A DNA stretch of 48,875 nucleotides from an uncultured Alphaproteobacteria bacterium (GCA_902604905.1 CACLAN010000006.1:1-48875); one strand, 5' to 3'; shown: positions 1-9,329, counted from the stretch's first letter. Program-made: numbers and translations. Notes: generated by a model not told the origin, from the sequence alone.

Positions 1-448
1 TATGTAACCACATGTTTGGACTGGGCCAATGATTATATAAATAAATATATCTAGCTACACCTAAATGGTATGCCAAGGAATCTGACATCGAAGGTGGAGC
101 TATCGTAATCAAGAAAAAAAGAATTAATATAAAAAAAATAATAAGTTGGTAAAAATTTAAATTAATTTTTTTTATTCTAAAATTTCTAAAAGTAAAAAAT
201 CTATGAAATCCTAGAAGAATTAATACATAACTTAGTATTAAATTTATTACATTACTAAGATTTAATAAAATTAATATATATGAAACCAAAGTAATTGTTG
301 TAACTCCAAGAATTAAGTTTAAGAAAAAAAAACTTGGATAAAAATTTTTATAGATAAGCCTACCTAAATTTTCAGCTCCAAATGATAGTAAAATACCTGT
401 TAGTATTCCAATAATAGGATGAAAAAAGCCTGAGAAAATGATATTCAT
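1..448 (-). CDS. Polytopic membrane protein, N-terminal part only (runs off the left edge); possibly glycosyltransferase/DUF1420-like
   Basis: Reverse-strand translation from ATG at 446-448 is open to the window edge: MNIIFSGFFHPIIGILTGILLSFGAENLGRLIYKNFYPSFFFLNLILG...TIAPPSMSDSLAYHLGVARYIYLYNHWPSPNMWLH. Several hydrophobic helices and an 'SDSLAYHL' type motif. Not in the supplied ORF list because it is truncated. Confidence 0.6.
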   Translation of the reverse strand, partial: MNIIFSGFFHPIIGILTGILLSFGAENLGRLIYKNFYPSFFFLNLILGVTTITLVSYILILLNLSNVINLILSYVLILLGFHRFFTFRNFRIKKINLNFYQLIIFFILILFFLITIAPPSMSDSLAYHLGVARYIYLYNHWPSPNMWLH

Positions 449-517
449 TAAATTATTATTAATATAATAATATTATTGTTTACACTATCTTAAGAGTGTT
501 AATATTAAAAGTTTATT

Positions 518-1462
518 ATGTATAAAAAAATATTAGTAACAGGAGGTGCTGGATTTTTAGGAAGACATTTGTGTAAAGAACTTTTAAAAAAAAATGATGT
601 AATTTGTATTGATAATTTACTAACAGGTAGAAAATTAAATATAAAGGAATTTTTAAGTTTACCAAATTTTACTTTTATTAAACACGATGTAAAAAATAAA
701 ATTAATATTAAGTGTGATAAAATTTTTCATTTTGCATCACCAGCCAGTCCAATTCAATATCAAAAAAATCCTGTAGATACACTTTTAACAAATGTTTTAG
801 GTACATATAATATGCTGAATTTATCTTTAAAAAATAAATGTGAGTTTATTTTAGCATCAACTAGTGAGATTTATGGAGATCCAAAAATATCTCCTCAAAG
901 TGAAAATTATTTTGGAAATGTTAACCCAACAGGTCCAAGAGCATGCTATGATGAAGGAAAAAGATCAGCAGAAACATTAGTTTTTGATTTTAAAAGAAAA
1001 TTTAATGCAAAAATCAAAGTTTTAAGAATATTTAATACATATGGACCATACATGGCAAAAAATGATGGGAGAGTTATATCTAACTTTATATTAAATTCTA
1101 TAAACAATAAAGAATTGAAGATTTATGGCAATGGTAAAAATACTAGAAGTTTTTGTTATGTTGATGATTTAATAGATATGATATTAAAAATTTCAAAAAT
1201 TAAAAAAAATATCTCTACACCGGTAAATATTGGCAACGATTATGAAATTACAATTAAAGAACTTGCAAATACAATAATTAAATTAAATAAATCAAATTCA
1301 AAAATTAAATATACAAAATCTCTACTTAATGAACCAAAAATTAGACGACCAGATTTAAAGCTAATTAACAAACTTATAAAAATAAAAAATAGAACAGAAT
1401 TAATTGATGGATTATTCAAAACAACTCAATATTTTAGAGAAAATTATAGCTATTTTTATTAA
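518..1462 (+). CDS. NAD-dependent epimerase/dehydratase, UDP-glucuronate decarboxylase (UXS)-like
   Basis: Rossmann GxxGFLG (VTGGAGFLGRHLC), YxxxK as 'YDEGKRSAETL', 'RIFNTYGPYM..NDGRVISNFI', 'RSFCYVDDLI'. Confidence 0.88.
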   Translation: MYKKILVTGGAGFLGRHLCKELLKKNDVICIDNLLTGRKLNIKEFLSLPNFTFIKHDVKNKINIKCDKIFHFASPASPIQYQKNPVDTLLTNVLGTYNMLNLSLKNKCEFILASTSEIYGDPKISPQSENYFGNVNPTGPRACYDEGKRSAETLVFDFKRKFNAKIKVLRIFNTYGPYMAKNDGRVISNFILNSINNKELKIYGNGKNTRSFCYVDDLIDMILKISKIKKNISTPVNIGNDYEITIKELANTIIKLNKSNSKIKYTKSLLNEPKIRRPDLKLINKLIKIKNRTELIDGLFKTTQYFRENYSYFY

Positions 1463-1541
1463 CTTATAGATTCGCGATTTAAACTTTTTTTATTGTTTGA
1501 TAAAATAATTTAATTCTTAAATTTTTAAGTATTGTGTTAAA

Positions 1542-2699
1542 TCAAAATAAATTAATTCTTTCAAAAAACCAATACAAACCTATACTTGCTATTAAAATAG
1601 ATGAAGGTATTTGAAAAGTTATCCTATAATATCTATATTTTGAAAATTTAATTCCAACTAATAAATATAAAAATAATATTAATAGAATTTGGGCTGCTTC
1701 AATACCAATATTAAACGAAACAAGATTCAAAAACAATTTTGAACCTTTATAACCAATATCACTTAAGACTAACGCAAACCCAAGTCCATGAAGTAATCCA
1801 AAAAATAAAATTAAAATGTATCTCGAGTATTCTTTAATATAATTTTTAAAAATATTTTCAAACCCAACATAAACAATTGAAAGAGCTATAATAGGCTCAA
1901 CAATTTGAGGATTAATTTTAATTAAAGATAAAGAAACAAATATTAATGTAATTGAATGGGCAATAGTAAATATAGTAATCTGTTTAATTAATTTGTTTAT
2001 AGATGATGAAAATAAAAAAAGTCCAAAAATAAACAAAATATGATCTAATCCTTTTGGAATTATATGTTGAACTCCTAGTATAAAAAATTTTGTGAAACTG
2101 TTAAATGTTTTACTAGAAATATTTTCCTTAAATGAAAATTGATTTGATTCTATCCCTGATTGCAAATATTCTGTAACTAATTCATCTTCTAATTTGTTAT
2201 TATTGTTTTCTCTTAAAATAATTGGGCCATAGTTTTTAATCCACCTAAATGTAAATTGTTCAGAATTTTTATCTAATAGAACTTTTAAATAAACATGCGT
2301 ATCTCTACTTATTTCAAAATTTTTTATATCTTCAACTTCAGTTTTAATTAAAGTAATTTTCTTCGTTTTATTATTAATTTTAATATCAATATTAGAGCTT
2401 ATTTCAATCCAAGAATTTTGAAACATTTGCTCAAGGTCTTTTTTGCTTAAAATTCTAAATTTATCATAAATTTCACTTTTTGATGAAGAGTCTGTATTAG
2501 AAACAGTAGATGCATCGATATTAGATAATATCAATTCAGCGTTTAATCTTATTTTAAAATTCAAATAATTTTCATCATAAGTAAAATCTGCAATAGATGG
2601 CTTGATTTCATGACTAATAGAAGATGTTGAAAATAAATTTAGAAAACATACTAGAATTAAAAATAGATATAACTTTATAATTTTTATATAAGAGAACAT
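1542..2699 (-). CDS. HupE/UreJ-like membrane protein with N-terminal signal peptide and extracytoplasmic domain
   Basis: Signal peptide then soluble region, then C-terminal TM bundle with 'FILGVQHIIPKGLDHILFIFGLFLF', 'HSITLIF', 'FGLLHGLGFA' motifs typical of HupE/UreJ_2 proteins. Confidence 0.75.
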   Translation of the reverse strand: MFSYIKIIKLYLFLILVCFLNLFSTSSISHEIKPSIADFTYDENYLNFKIRLNAELILSNIDASTVSNTDSSSKSEIYDKFRILSKKDLEQMFQNSWIEISSNIDIKINNKTKKITLIKTEVEDIKNFEISRDTHVYLKVLLDKNSEQFTFRWIKNYGPIILRENNNNKLEDELVTEYLQSGIESNQFSFKENISSKTFNSFTKFFILGVQHIIPKGLDHILFIFGLFLFSSSINKLIKQITIFTIAHSITLIFVSLSLIKINPQIVEPIIALSIVYVGFENIFKNYIKEYSRYILILFFGLLHGLGFALVLSDIGYKGSKLFLNLVSFNIGIEAAQILLILFLYLLVGIKFSKYRYYRITFQIPSSILIASIGLYWFFERINLF

Positions 2700-3510
2700 G
2701 ATGAAATTTTCTTTTAAAAGATTAATATTTATTATTATCTTAACTTCAATAACAAAAATCTCTTTATGTCATGAATTTTGGATTGATCCAAAAAATTATC
2801 ACTTGTCAAATAATGAAAAAGCTGTGGCGAATATATTTATAGGAGAAAATTTTGAAGGATCACCAATACCATTTACAAAAGAATATTTTAAAATTGCATT
2901 CCTACATGCTGAAGATAATAAATTGAAAATTAAAGGTAGATTAGGTGATATTCCAGCTCTTAATATTAAAAAAACGTTCAAAGGATTAAATGTAATACAA
3001 ATTGAATCAGTCACTAAATATGTTGAATATGAAAAATTAGTAAAATTTGAAATATTCACAAGAGAAAAAGGATATCCAAATTTAGCTCAAAAACATAGAG
3101 AAAACAACTATCCAGAAAATTTTTTTGAAAGTTATAAAAGGTATGCAAAGTCATTAATTAGCGTGGATAATTTTGATGGTAAAGATATCGATACAAATAT
3201 GGACTTTGAATTAATTTTTTTTGACAATCCTCTTAAAAATTTAAATGAAAGTAAGAAAATTCTATTAGAATACAAAAATAAAAAACTAGCTGATCATAAG
3301 GTTTCTATTATGAGTTTTAATAATGGTTATTTTAGAAAAGAATACGTTAGAACAAACAAGGGTGGATATTTTGATTACTTATTTAAAGAAAATACAAAAT
3401 ATCTAATTGAAAGTGTTGTTATAATTGATGGCAGTAATAAGAAAAAAGATAATTATGCTAAATGGCATTCTTTGTGGACTTCTTATACATTAAAAACACC
3501 CAATAAATGA
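2698..3510 (+). CDS. DUF4198-like periplasmic protein (putative metal-uptake associated)
   Basis: Signal peptide followed by 'CHEFWIDPKNYHLSNNEKAVANIFIGENFEGSPIPF', typical of the DUF4198 family. Confidence 0.65.
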   Translation: MMKFSFKRLIFIIILTSITKISLCHEFWIDPKNYHLSNNEKAVANIFIGENFEGSPIPFTKEYFKIAFLHAEDNKLKIKGRLGDIPALNIKKTFKGLNVIQIESVTKYVEYEKLVKFEIFTREKGYPNLAQKHRENNYPENFFESYKRYAKSLISVDNFDGKDIDTNMDFELIFFDNPLKNLNESKKILLEYKNKKLADHKVSIMSFNNGYFRKEYVRTNKGGYFDYLFKENTKYLIESVVIIDGSNKKKDNYAKWHSLWTSYTLKTPNK

Positions 3511-3573
3511 TTTAAAGGTATTGAATTGCTATTAAAATTTTATGAATAATTATAATATTAAAGATAAATAAAA

Positions 3574-3918
3574 ATGACTAGTACAAATATAATAAAAGAT
3601 TTTTTTGAAGGAAACATAAAACTCTGGAAATCCTATTGGTTAGTTGGTGAACTATTAAATGGTATTGTTTTGCTTATTATATTTAATCTTGAAATTTATT
3701 TTTATAATACAGATAGCTCTGTTTCCCAAATACCATTTTTAGATTTTACTAATCTTGCTTTAGTATCAAAAATTTTTATTTTTATTTGGACAATATTTAT
3801 TTCTATTGGAATTTGGAGAGCAGCAGAAAATTACAAAGGAAGTATTATTTGGATAGTTTTAACATTTATAATTGTTGCTTATAGATGCTATTCTTTACGT
3901 TTAATTTTTTTTATTTAA
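3574..3918 (+). CDS. Small multi-pass membrane protein, function unknown
   Basis: 114-aa ORF with about 3 hydrophobic segments; '[26 protein letters not shown]'. Confidence 0.6.
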   Translation: MTSTNIIKDFFEGNIKLWKSYWLVGELLNGIVLLIIFNLEIYFYNTDSSVSQIPFLDFTNLALVSKIFIFIWTIFISIGIWRAAENYKGSIIWIVLTFIIVAYRCYSLRLIFFI

Positions 3919-5376
3919 TTTTTGTTTTAAAATATCATTTAACATTTTTGGATTAGCTTTTCCTTTAGTTAATTTCATAGCTTGGCCAACAAAGAAACCT
4001 AATAACTTATCTTTACCTGCTAGATACTGTTCGACCATTTTTGGATTTTCTGCAATGACCTCATCAATAACTTTTGCTATTTCACCCTGATCTGTAACTT
4101 GTTGCAAACCCTTTTCATCTACGATTTGTTTAGCTGTTTTTCCTGAAGAAAACATATCTTCCAATACATCTTTTGCAATTTTGCCAGAAATCTCATTTGT
4201 AGATATTAACTTTATAAGTTGTCCTAAGTTTTCAGGTGATACTGGAGAGTTATTTAAATCGAGATTATTTTTATTTAATAATGAAAATAATTCAGACGTA
4301 ATCCAATTTACAACTATTTTTGCATGATTTTTTAATTCTGGATCTGAATTAATTGATTCATTAAAATAATCAGATGTTTGTTTCTCAGCAGTTAACACTG
4401 AAGCGTCATAATTAGATAATTTATAAATCTCAATAAATTTATTCTTAAGCTCATCTGGAAGCTCTGGTATAGATGATTTAATTTTACCTATTTCTTCTTG
4501 AGAAATTTCTAGAGGTAATAAATCTGGGTCTGGAAAGTATCTATAATCATGAGCTTCTTCTTTATTTCTCATTGGTCTAGTTTTACCGGTAGATGTATTA
4601 AAGAGCATTGTGTTTTGTTCAATAGTACCGCCAGACTCCAATATTTCTATTTGTCGTTTTGCTTCATAATTAATAGCCTGCTTAATGAACTTTATAGAGT
4701 TTAAGTTTTTAATTTCACAACGAGTTCCATAATCATCACCAGGTTTTCTTACTGAAATATTTACATCTGCTCTTAAAGAACCCTCTTGCATATTTCCATC
4801 ACATGTATCTAAATACATTAAAATTGATCTGATTTTGGATATATACATTCCAGCTTCATCAGGCGTTCTAATGTCAGGCTCACTAACAATTTCCATCAAA
4901 GCAACTCCAGATCTATTAAGATCTACATATGTTTTTGAAGGGTTTTGATCGTGCAAACTTTTACCAGCATCTTGTTCTAAATGTAATCTTACAATTCTAA
5001 TATCTTTTGATGTTCCATCTTTAAAATCAATTGTAACTTTTCCTTCTCCAACAATTGGATATTTGTATTGGCTAATTTGATATCCTTGCGGGAGATCAGC
5101 ATAAAAGTAATTTTTTCTGTCAAAGACTGAATAATTATTAATTTTAGCGTTTAAACCAACTCCGGTTTTTACTGCCTGTTCTACACAGTACTTATTAATT
5201 ACTGGCAACATTCCTGGCATAGCAGCATCAACTAAAGAAACTTGACTATTTGGTGAAGAGCCAAATTTTGTTGATGATGAAGAAAATAATTTGGAATTTG
5301 ATTTTACTTGAGCATGAATTTCAAGACCGATTACCATTTCCCAATCGTGCTTTTCACCTTTTATAAAATTATTCAT
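3901..5376 (-). CDS. gatB: Asp-tRNA(Asn)/Glu-tRNA(Gln) amidotransferase subunit B
   Basis: '[23 protein letters not shown]', '[23 protein letters not shown]'-type block, '[17 protein letters not shown]', '[13 protein letters not shown]'. Confidence 0.97.
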   Translation of the reverse strand: MNNFIKGEKHDWEMVIGLEIHAQVKSNSKLFSSSSTKFGSSPNSQVSLVDAAMPGMLPVINKYCVEQAVKTGVGLNAKINNYSVFDRKNYFYADLPQGYQISQYKYPIVGEGKVTIDFKDGTSKDIRIVRLHLEQDAGKSLHDQNPSKTYVDLNRSGVALMEIVSEPDIRTPDEAGMYISKIRSILMYLDTCDGNMQEGSLRADVNISVRKPGDDYGTRCEIKNLNSIKFIKQAINYEAKRQIEILESGGTIEQNTMLFNTSTGKTRPMRNKEEAHDYRYFPDPDLLPLEISQEEIGKIKSSIPELPDELKNKFIEIYKLSNYDASVLTAEKQTSDYFNESINSDPELKNHAKIVVNWITSELFSLLNKNNLDLNNSPVSPENLGQLIKLISTNEISGKIAKDVLEDMFSSGKTAKQIVDEKGLQQVTDQGEIAKVIDEVIAENPKMVEQYLAGKDKLLGFFVGQAMKLTKGKANPKMLNDILKQKLNKKN

Positions 5377-6793
5377 ATGATCTTTCTAGAGATACAGCAG
5401 CATTAAATACTTGCTGTTCATCAAAGTGTTTTCCTAATATTTGAATACCTAGTGGTAAATTATTTTTATCTTTCCCGAAGGGAATTGAAATACCGGGTAA
5501 GCCTGCTAAAGAGGCAGGAACCGTAAACACATCATTTAAATACATTTTGATTGGATCATTTTGTTTTTCATTTAAGGGAAATGCAGCACTTGGCGCAGTA
5601 GGAGTGACTATAAAGTCACATTCATTAAAAGCTCTATTAAAATCATCAGCTATTAATTTTCTCACTTTTTGTGCCTTAAGATAATAGGCATCATAATAAC
5701 CTGCAGATAATACGTATGTTCCTATTAAAATTCTTCTTTTTACCTCTCTTCCAAAACCTTGAGCTCTTGTATTTTCATACATTTCATCAAGAGAATCAAT
5801 TTCATCAGATCTAAAACCATATTTTACTCCATCATAACGAGCTAAATTTGAGGAAGCTTCAGCAGGAGCAATTATATAATAAGTAGGAAGTGCATATTTA
5901 GTATGAGGAAGTGAAATATTTTTTATTTTAACACCTTTTTTTTCTAAAACTTTAATAGCATCTTCCCATATCTGACTTATTTCCATTGGTGTACCATCAA
6001 TAGAATACTCTTTTGGTATACCAACAGTTTTCCCATTTAGATCATCATCTAAATTTTCAAAATAATTTGGAATATCTACTTTAGCACTTGTACTATCTCT
6101 TTGATCAAACCCAGCAATTGATTGTAATAATATTGAAGCATCTTCAACATTATGAGAAAAAATTCCTGCTTGATCCAAACTAGATGCAAATGCAGCTATA
6201 CCCCATCGTGAACATAAACCATATGTTGGTTTAATGCCAACAACACCACAAAAACTAGCTGGTTGCCTTATTGATCCACCTGTATCTGTTCCAGTTGCCC
6301 CCAAACATAAATCTGCAGCAACTGCGGCTGCGGAACCACCAGAAGATCCACCAGGAGCTAAAGGCTCATTCTCTTTTGATAGGGGATTAATTGTATTTCC
6401 AAAAAAACTTGTATTAGTAGCTGAACCCATAGCAAACTCATCTAAATTTGTTTTACCAACAAAAATAGATCCTTCATCTAATAATTTTTGAGTAACAAAT
6501 GATTCATAAGTTGGATTAAAATTTTCTAAAATCTTTGAAGCTGCGGTTGTAGGCATACTTTTAGTACAAAATAGATCCTTGATTGCAATTGGAATACCTT
6601 TTAATTTTTTTGCTGAATTATCATTCTCTAAGTTATCTATCTGTTTTAAAACATTCTCTTCACTAAAATGAATAAAAACATTTAAGTTTTTATTTTCCTT
6701 AATTCTTTTTAAATAATCCTGATTTAATTCTCTTATTGATATTTTTTTTGTATCAAGATCTTTTAACGTTTGTTTCAAAGATGATTTAGACAT
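5369..6793 (-). CDS. gatA: Asp-tRNA(Asn)/Glu-tRNA(Gln) amidotransferase subunit A
   Basis: Amidase signature '[47 protein letters not shown]'. Confidence 0.97.
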   Translation of the reverse strand: MSKSSLKQTLKDLDTKKISIRELNQDYLKRIKENKNLNVFIHFSEENVLKQIDNLENDNSAKKLKGIPIAIKDLFCTKSMPTTAASKILENFNPTYESFVTQKLLDEGSIFVGKTNLDEFAMGSATNTSFFGNTINPLSKENEPLAPGGSSGGSAAAVAADLCLGATGTDTGGSIRQPASFCGVVGIKPTYGLCSRWGIAAFASSLDQAGIFSHNVEDASILLQSIAGFDQRDSTSAKVDIPNYFENLDDDLNGKTVGIPKEYSIDGTPMEISQIWEDAIKVLEKKGVKIKNISLPHTKYALPTYYIIAPAEASSNLARYDGVKYGFRSDEIDSLDEMYENTRAQGFGREVKRRILIGTYVLSAGYYDAYYLKAQKVRKLIADDFNRAFNECDFIVTPTAPSAAFPLNEKQNDPIKMYLNDVFTVPASLAGLPGISIPFGKDKNNLPLGIQILGKHFDEQQVFNAAVSLERSYE

Positions 6794-7080
6794 TATTCTA
6801 CCACCTTTGGTACTGCAAAAAAACCTTCGAGTTTATCAGGAGCATTTTCAAGAATTTCCTCACTAGAATTAGTATCATTAGATACATCTTCTCTTTTAGG
6901 TAAAATTGATGATGATATGTTACTTAACGGTTCTACATTTTCAGTATTTACTTCATTTAACTGCTCTACCCAGTCTAAAATGGAATTAAGATCCTTAATA
7001 TAATCTTCAGATTCTTTATCATCTAACTTTATTCTAGATAGACGAGCAATTTTATTTATTGTATTTTTATTAATCTTCAA
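6793..7080 (-). CDS. gatC: Asp-tRNA(Asn)/Glu-tRNA(Gln) amidotransferase subunit C
   Basis: 95 aa, 'KIARLSRIKLDDKE', 'ILDWVEQLNEVNTENVEPL', C-term 'LEGFFAVPKVVE'. Confidence 0.96.
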   Translation of the reverse strand: MKINKNTINKIARLSRIKLDDKESEDYIKDLNSILDWVEQLNEVNTENVEPLSNISSSILPKREDVSNDTNSSEEILENAPDKLEGFFAVPKVVE

Positions 7081-7097
7081 TTTATGAGCTCCATTAT

Positions 7098-7556
7098 ATG
7101 AATGATCAAAATAATTTAATCGATGGCCTTAATACATCACAAATACTTGTAGGTCTAGACCTAGGAACTAAAACGATTGGTGTTGCAGTAAGCGATAGAT
7201 CAAAAATAATCGCTACACCTCTTTCAATTATCCAAAGAAAAGGAACTAATAAAGATTTAATTCTCATGAAAGATATTTTGAAAGAGTATGAAATTGGTGG
7301 ATTTATTCTTGGTCTACCGATTAGCCTGGATAATAGTGAAAACAAACAAAGCCAATTAGTAAGAGATTTTAATATTAATCTTCAAACCTTTTTTAAAAAA
7401 CCTACAGCTCTTTGGGATGAAAGATTTTCATCAGATGTAATCTTTAAAGAAATGAAAAAAGCCGATTTAAGTAAAACAAAGATAAAAAGTAAACTTGATC
7501 AACAATCGGCTGCTTATATCTTACAAGGATATTTAGATAGATATAGAAATAATTAA
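7098..7556 (+). CDS. ruvX: Putative pre-16S rRNA nuclease / Holliday junction resolvase-like YqgF/RuvX
   Basis: 'ILVGLDLGTKTIGVAVSD', 'GFILGLPISLD', 'LWDERFSS', 'DQQSAAYILQGYLD'. Confidence 0.93.
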   Translation: MNDQNNLIDGLNTSQILVGLDLGTKTIGVAVSDRSKIIATPLSIIQRKGTNKDLILMKDILKEYEIGGFILGLPISLDNSENKQSQLVRDFNINLQTFFKKPTALWDERFSSDVIFKEMKKADLSKTKIKSKLDQQSAAYILQGYLDRYRNN

Positions 7557-7594
7557 TAAATTAGTTTACACACACTTACACATTATTAACACAT

Positions 7595-7804
7595 ATGAAT
7601 TCAAAGCTACTTAAATCAGGACACATAAAATTATATAAAAGAGAAAATTCAAAATATTGGCAAATGAAAGTGAAATTGCCTAAATTAAAAGCGATCAGGT
7701 CATCTACAGGTTCAAAAATTCTTAAAGATGCAGAAAAAATAGCTTTAAAATATTATTCATCAATTTCTTCAAAAACAAATATCAAATTAAAAAGAAGTAA
7801 AAAT
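7595..7804 (+). other. Segment of pyrB encoding an integrase-like N-terminal domain remnant
   Basis: 'GHIKLYKRENSKYWQMKVKLPKLKAIRSSTGSKILKDAEKIALKYYSSI' resembles the N-terminal region of tyrosine recombinases ('LYKR.NS.YW...+LP...+.STGT.D...A..IA...Y'). Confidence 0.6.
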
Positions 7805-8740
7805 ATTTTTAAAAAAATTCATTTAGTAGAAACAGCTGATTTAACCAAGAAAGAAATTGAGCACATCTTAGAAGAATCTAGAAAATATATAACTTTTAAT
7901 AAAAGGAAAATTAAAAAAATAAATGTTCTAGAAGGAAGAACAATATTTAATCTTTTTTTTGAAGATTCAACAAGAACAAGAACAAGTTTTGAAGTTGCTG
8001 CAAAAAGGCTAGGAGCAGATCTCATTAATGTAGCGGTAAAAGATAGTTCTATTAACAAAGGTGAGACCTTACTCGATACTATGACTACTATTAATTCAAT
8101 GAATCCTGACGTTCTAATTGTCAGACATCCAGAGGAAGGAATTAGTAAAAAAATTTCAGAAACAGTGGATGCGTCTGTAATCAACGCTGGTGATGGAAGT
8201 CATGAGCACCCCACACAAGCGTTATTAGATGCACTTACTATAAAAAATAAATTTGAAAATTTTTCAAAATTAAAAATTGCTATATGCGGGGATATTTTAC
8301 ATAGCCGTGTTGCTCGATCAAACATAATCATACTATCAAAGTTAGGTGCAAAAATAAATGTTATTGGGCCTAAGGAATGGTTACCAAAAAGTTTAAATAA
8401 ACTACCTGTGAATGTTTATACAGAAATGGAAAAGGGATTACAAAATTGCGATATTGTTATGATGCTACGTATTCAAAAAGAAAGAATAGTTGGGAAAATA
8501 ATGCCCAATCAAAAGACTTATTTTAAAAAGTATGGATTAGATTACAATAAACTTAAATATGCAAAAAAAAATGCTTTCGTTATGCATCCAGGCCCAATGA
8601 ATCGTGGTATAGAAATAGACTCGAAACTTGCCGATGACGTCACGAGGAGCTTAATACAAGAGCAGGTTGCTATGGGTGTTGCAGTACGAATGGCATGCTT
8701 AGACTTAATTATTAAAAACAGAGATGACGTTAGTAAGTAG
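7595..8740 (+). CDS. pyrB: Aspartate carbamoyltransferase catalytic subunit with an atypical N-terminal extension of about 70 aa
   Basis: Core from about residue 71: 'FKKIHLVETADLTKKEIEHIL', 'FFEDSTRTRTSFEVAAKRLGADLINV', 'HEHPTQALLDALTI', 'MHPGPMNRGIEID'. N-terminal residues 1-70 are not part of the ATCase fold and look integrase-derived (see findings). Confidence 0.93.
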   Translation: MNSKLLKSGHIKLYKRENSKYWQMKVKLPKLKAIRSSTGSKILKDAEKIALKYYSSISSKTNIKLKRSKNIFKKIHLVETADLTKKEIEHILEESRKYITFNKRKIKKINVLEGRTIFNLFFEDSTRTRTSFEVAAKRLGADLINVAVKDSSINKGETLLDTMTTINSMNPDVLIVRHPEEGISKKISETVDASVINAGDGSHEHPTQALLDALTIKNKFENFSKLKIAICGDILHSRVARSNIIILSKLGAKINVIGPKEWLPKSLNKLPVNVYTEMEKGLQNCDIVMMLRIQKERIVGKIMPNQKTYFKKYGLDYNKLKYAKKNAFVMHPGPMNRGIEIDSKLADDVTRSLIQEQVAMGVAVRMACLDLIIKNRDDVSK

Positions 8741-9329
8741 TTTATCATTACTCATATTGTTTTATGTAATAGGATCATTACCCTTTGCATTGATTTTTAC
8801 AAAATTATTTGGCTTGGGAGATATTAGAACGGTTGGTTCTGGAAATGTAGGTGCAACAAATGTTTTAAGAACAGGAAATAAATTTGTAGCATTCATAGTT
8901 CTTTGTTTTGATATTTTTAAAGGTTTTCTTCCATTCCTCATTTTACAAATATATTTTCAAGATATTTCTTTATTGAATAAAATACTTCTCTGTCACTTTG
9001 CCATAATAGGTCATATCTATCCTGTTTGGTTAAAATTTAAAGGTGGAAAAGGTGTTGCAACGTATATTGGTTTCTTATTTGGTCTTAATCCTTACATTGC
9101 AATTTTATTTTTATTAGTATGGCTTGTTACTGCTTTTGTAAGTAAATACTCTTCTCTTGGATCTTTAATTGGAATTTTAGTAGTTCCAGCTTATTATATT
9201 TTTATTAATTTTAATTTATATATTCTATTTTTCTTTATTTATTTAACTTTAATTATTTATCTTAAACACACAGAAAACATTAAAAGACTCATAAACAAAT
9301 CTGAAAGTAAAATTAAATTATCCAAGTAA
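8724..9329 (+). CDS. plsY: Acyl-phosphate glycerol-3-phosphate acyltransferase
   Basis: 'YVIGSLPFALIFTKLFGLGDIRTVGSGNVGATNVLR', 'IGHIYPVWLKFKGGKGVATYIG'. Confidence 0.96.
   Translation: MTLVSSLSLLILFYVIGSLPFALIFTKLFGLGDIRTVGSGNVGATNVLRTGNKFVAFIVLCFDIFKGFLPFLILQIYFQDISLLNKILLCHFAIIGHIYPVWLKFKGGKGVATYIGFLFGLNPYIAILFLLVWLVTAFVSKYSSLGSLIGILVVPAYYIFINFNLYILFFFIYLTLIIYLKHTENIKRLINKSESKIKLSK

Noticed and set aside
1463-1541. Possible terminator or small RNA between the uxs-like gene and the HupE-like gene
   Set aside because: No stable inverted repeat seen; only AT-rich sequence with a T run.
2799-3059. 86-aa minus-strand ORF inside the DUF4198-like gene
   Set aside because: Antisense to a better-supported CDS, no recognisable family, and chance antisense ORFs are common in AT-rich coding sequence.
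6234-6491. 85-aa plus-strand ORF antisense to gatA
   Set aside because: Mirrors the Gly/Ala-rich amidase signature (Pro/Ala-rich low-complexity translation); shadow ORF.
7819-8184. 121-aa minus-strand ORF antisense to pyrB
   Set aside because: Shadow ORF on conserved ATCase codons; no family resemblance.
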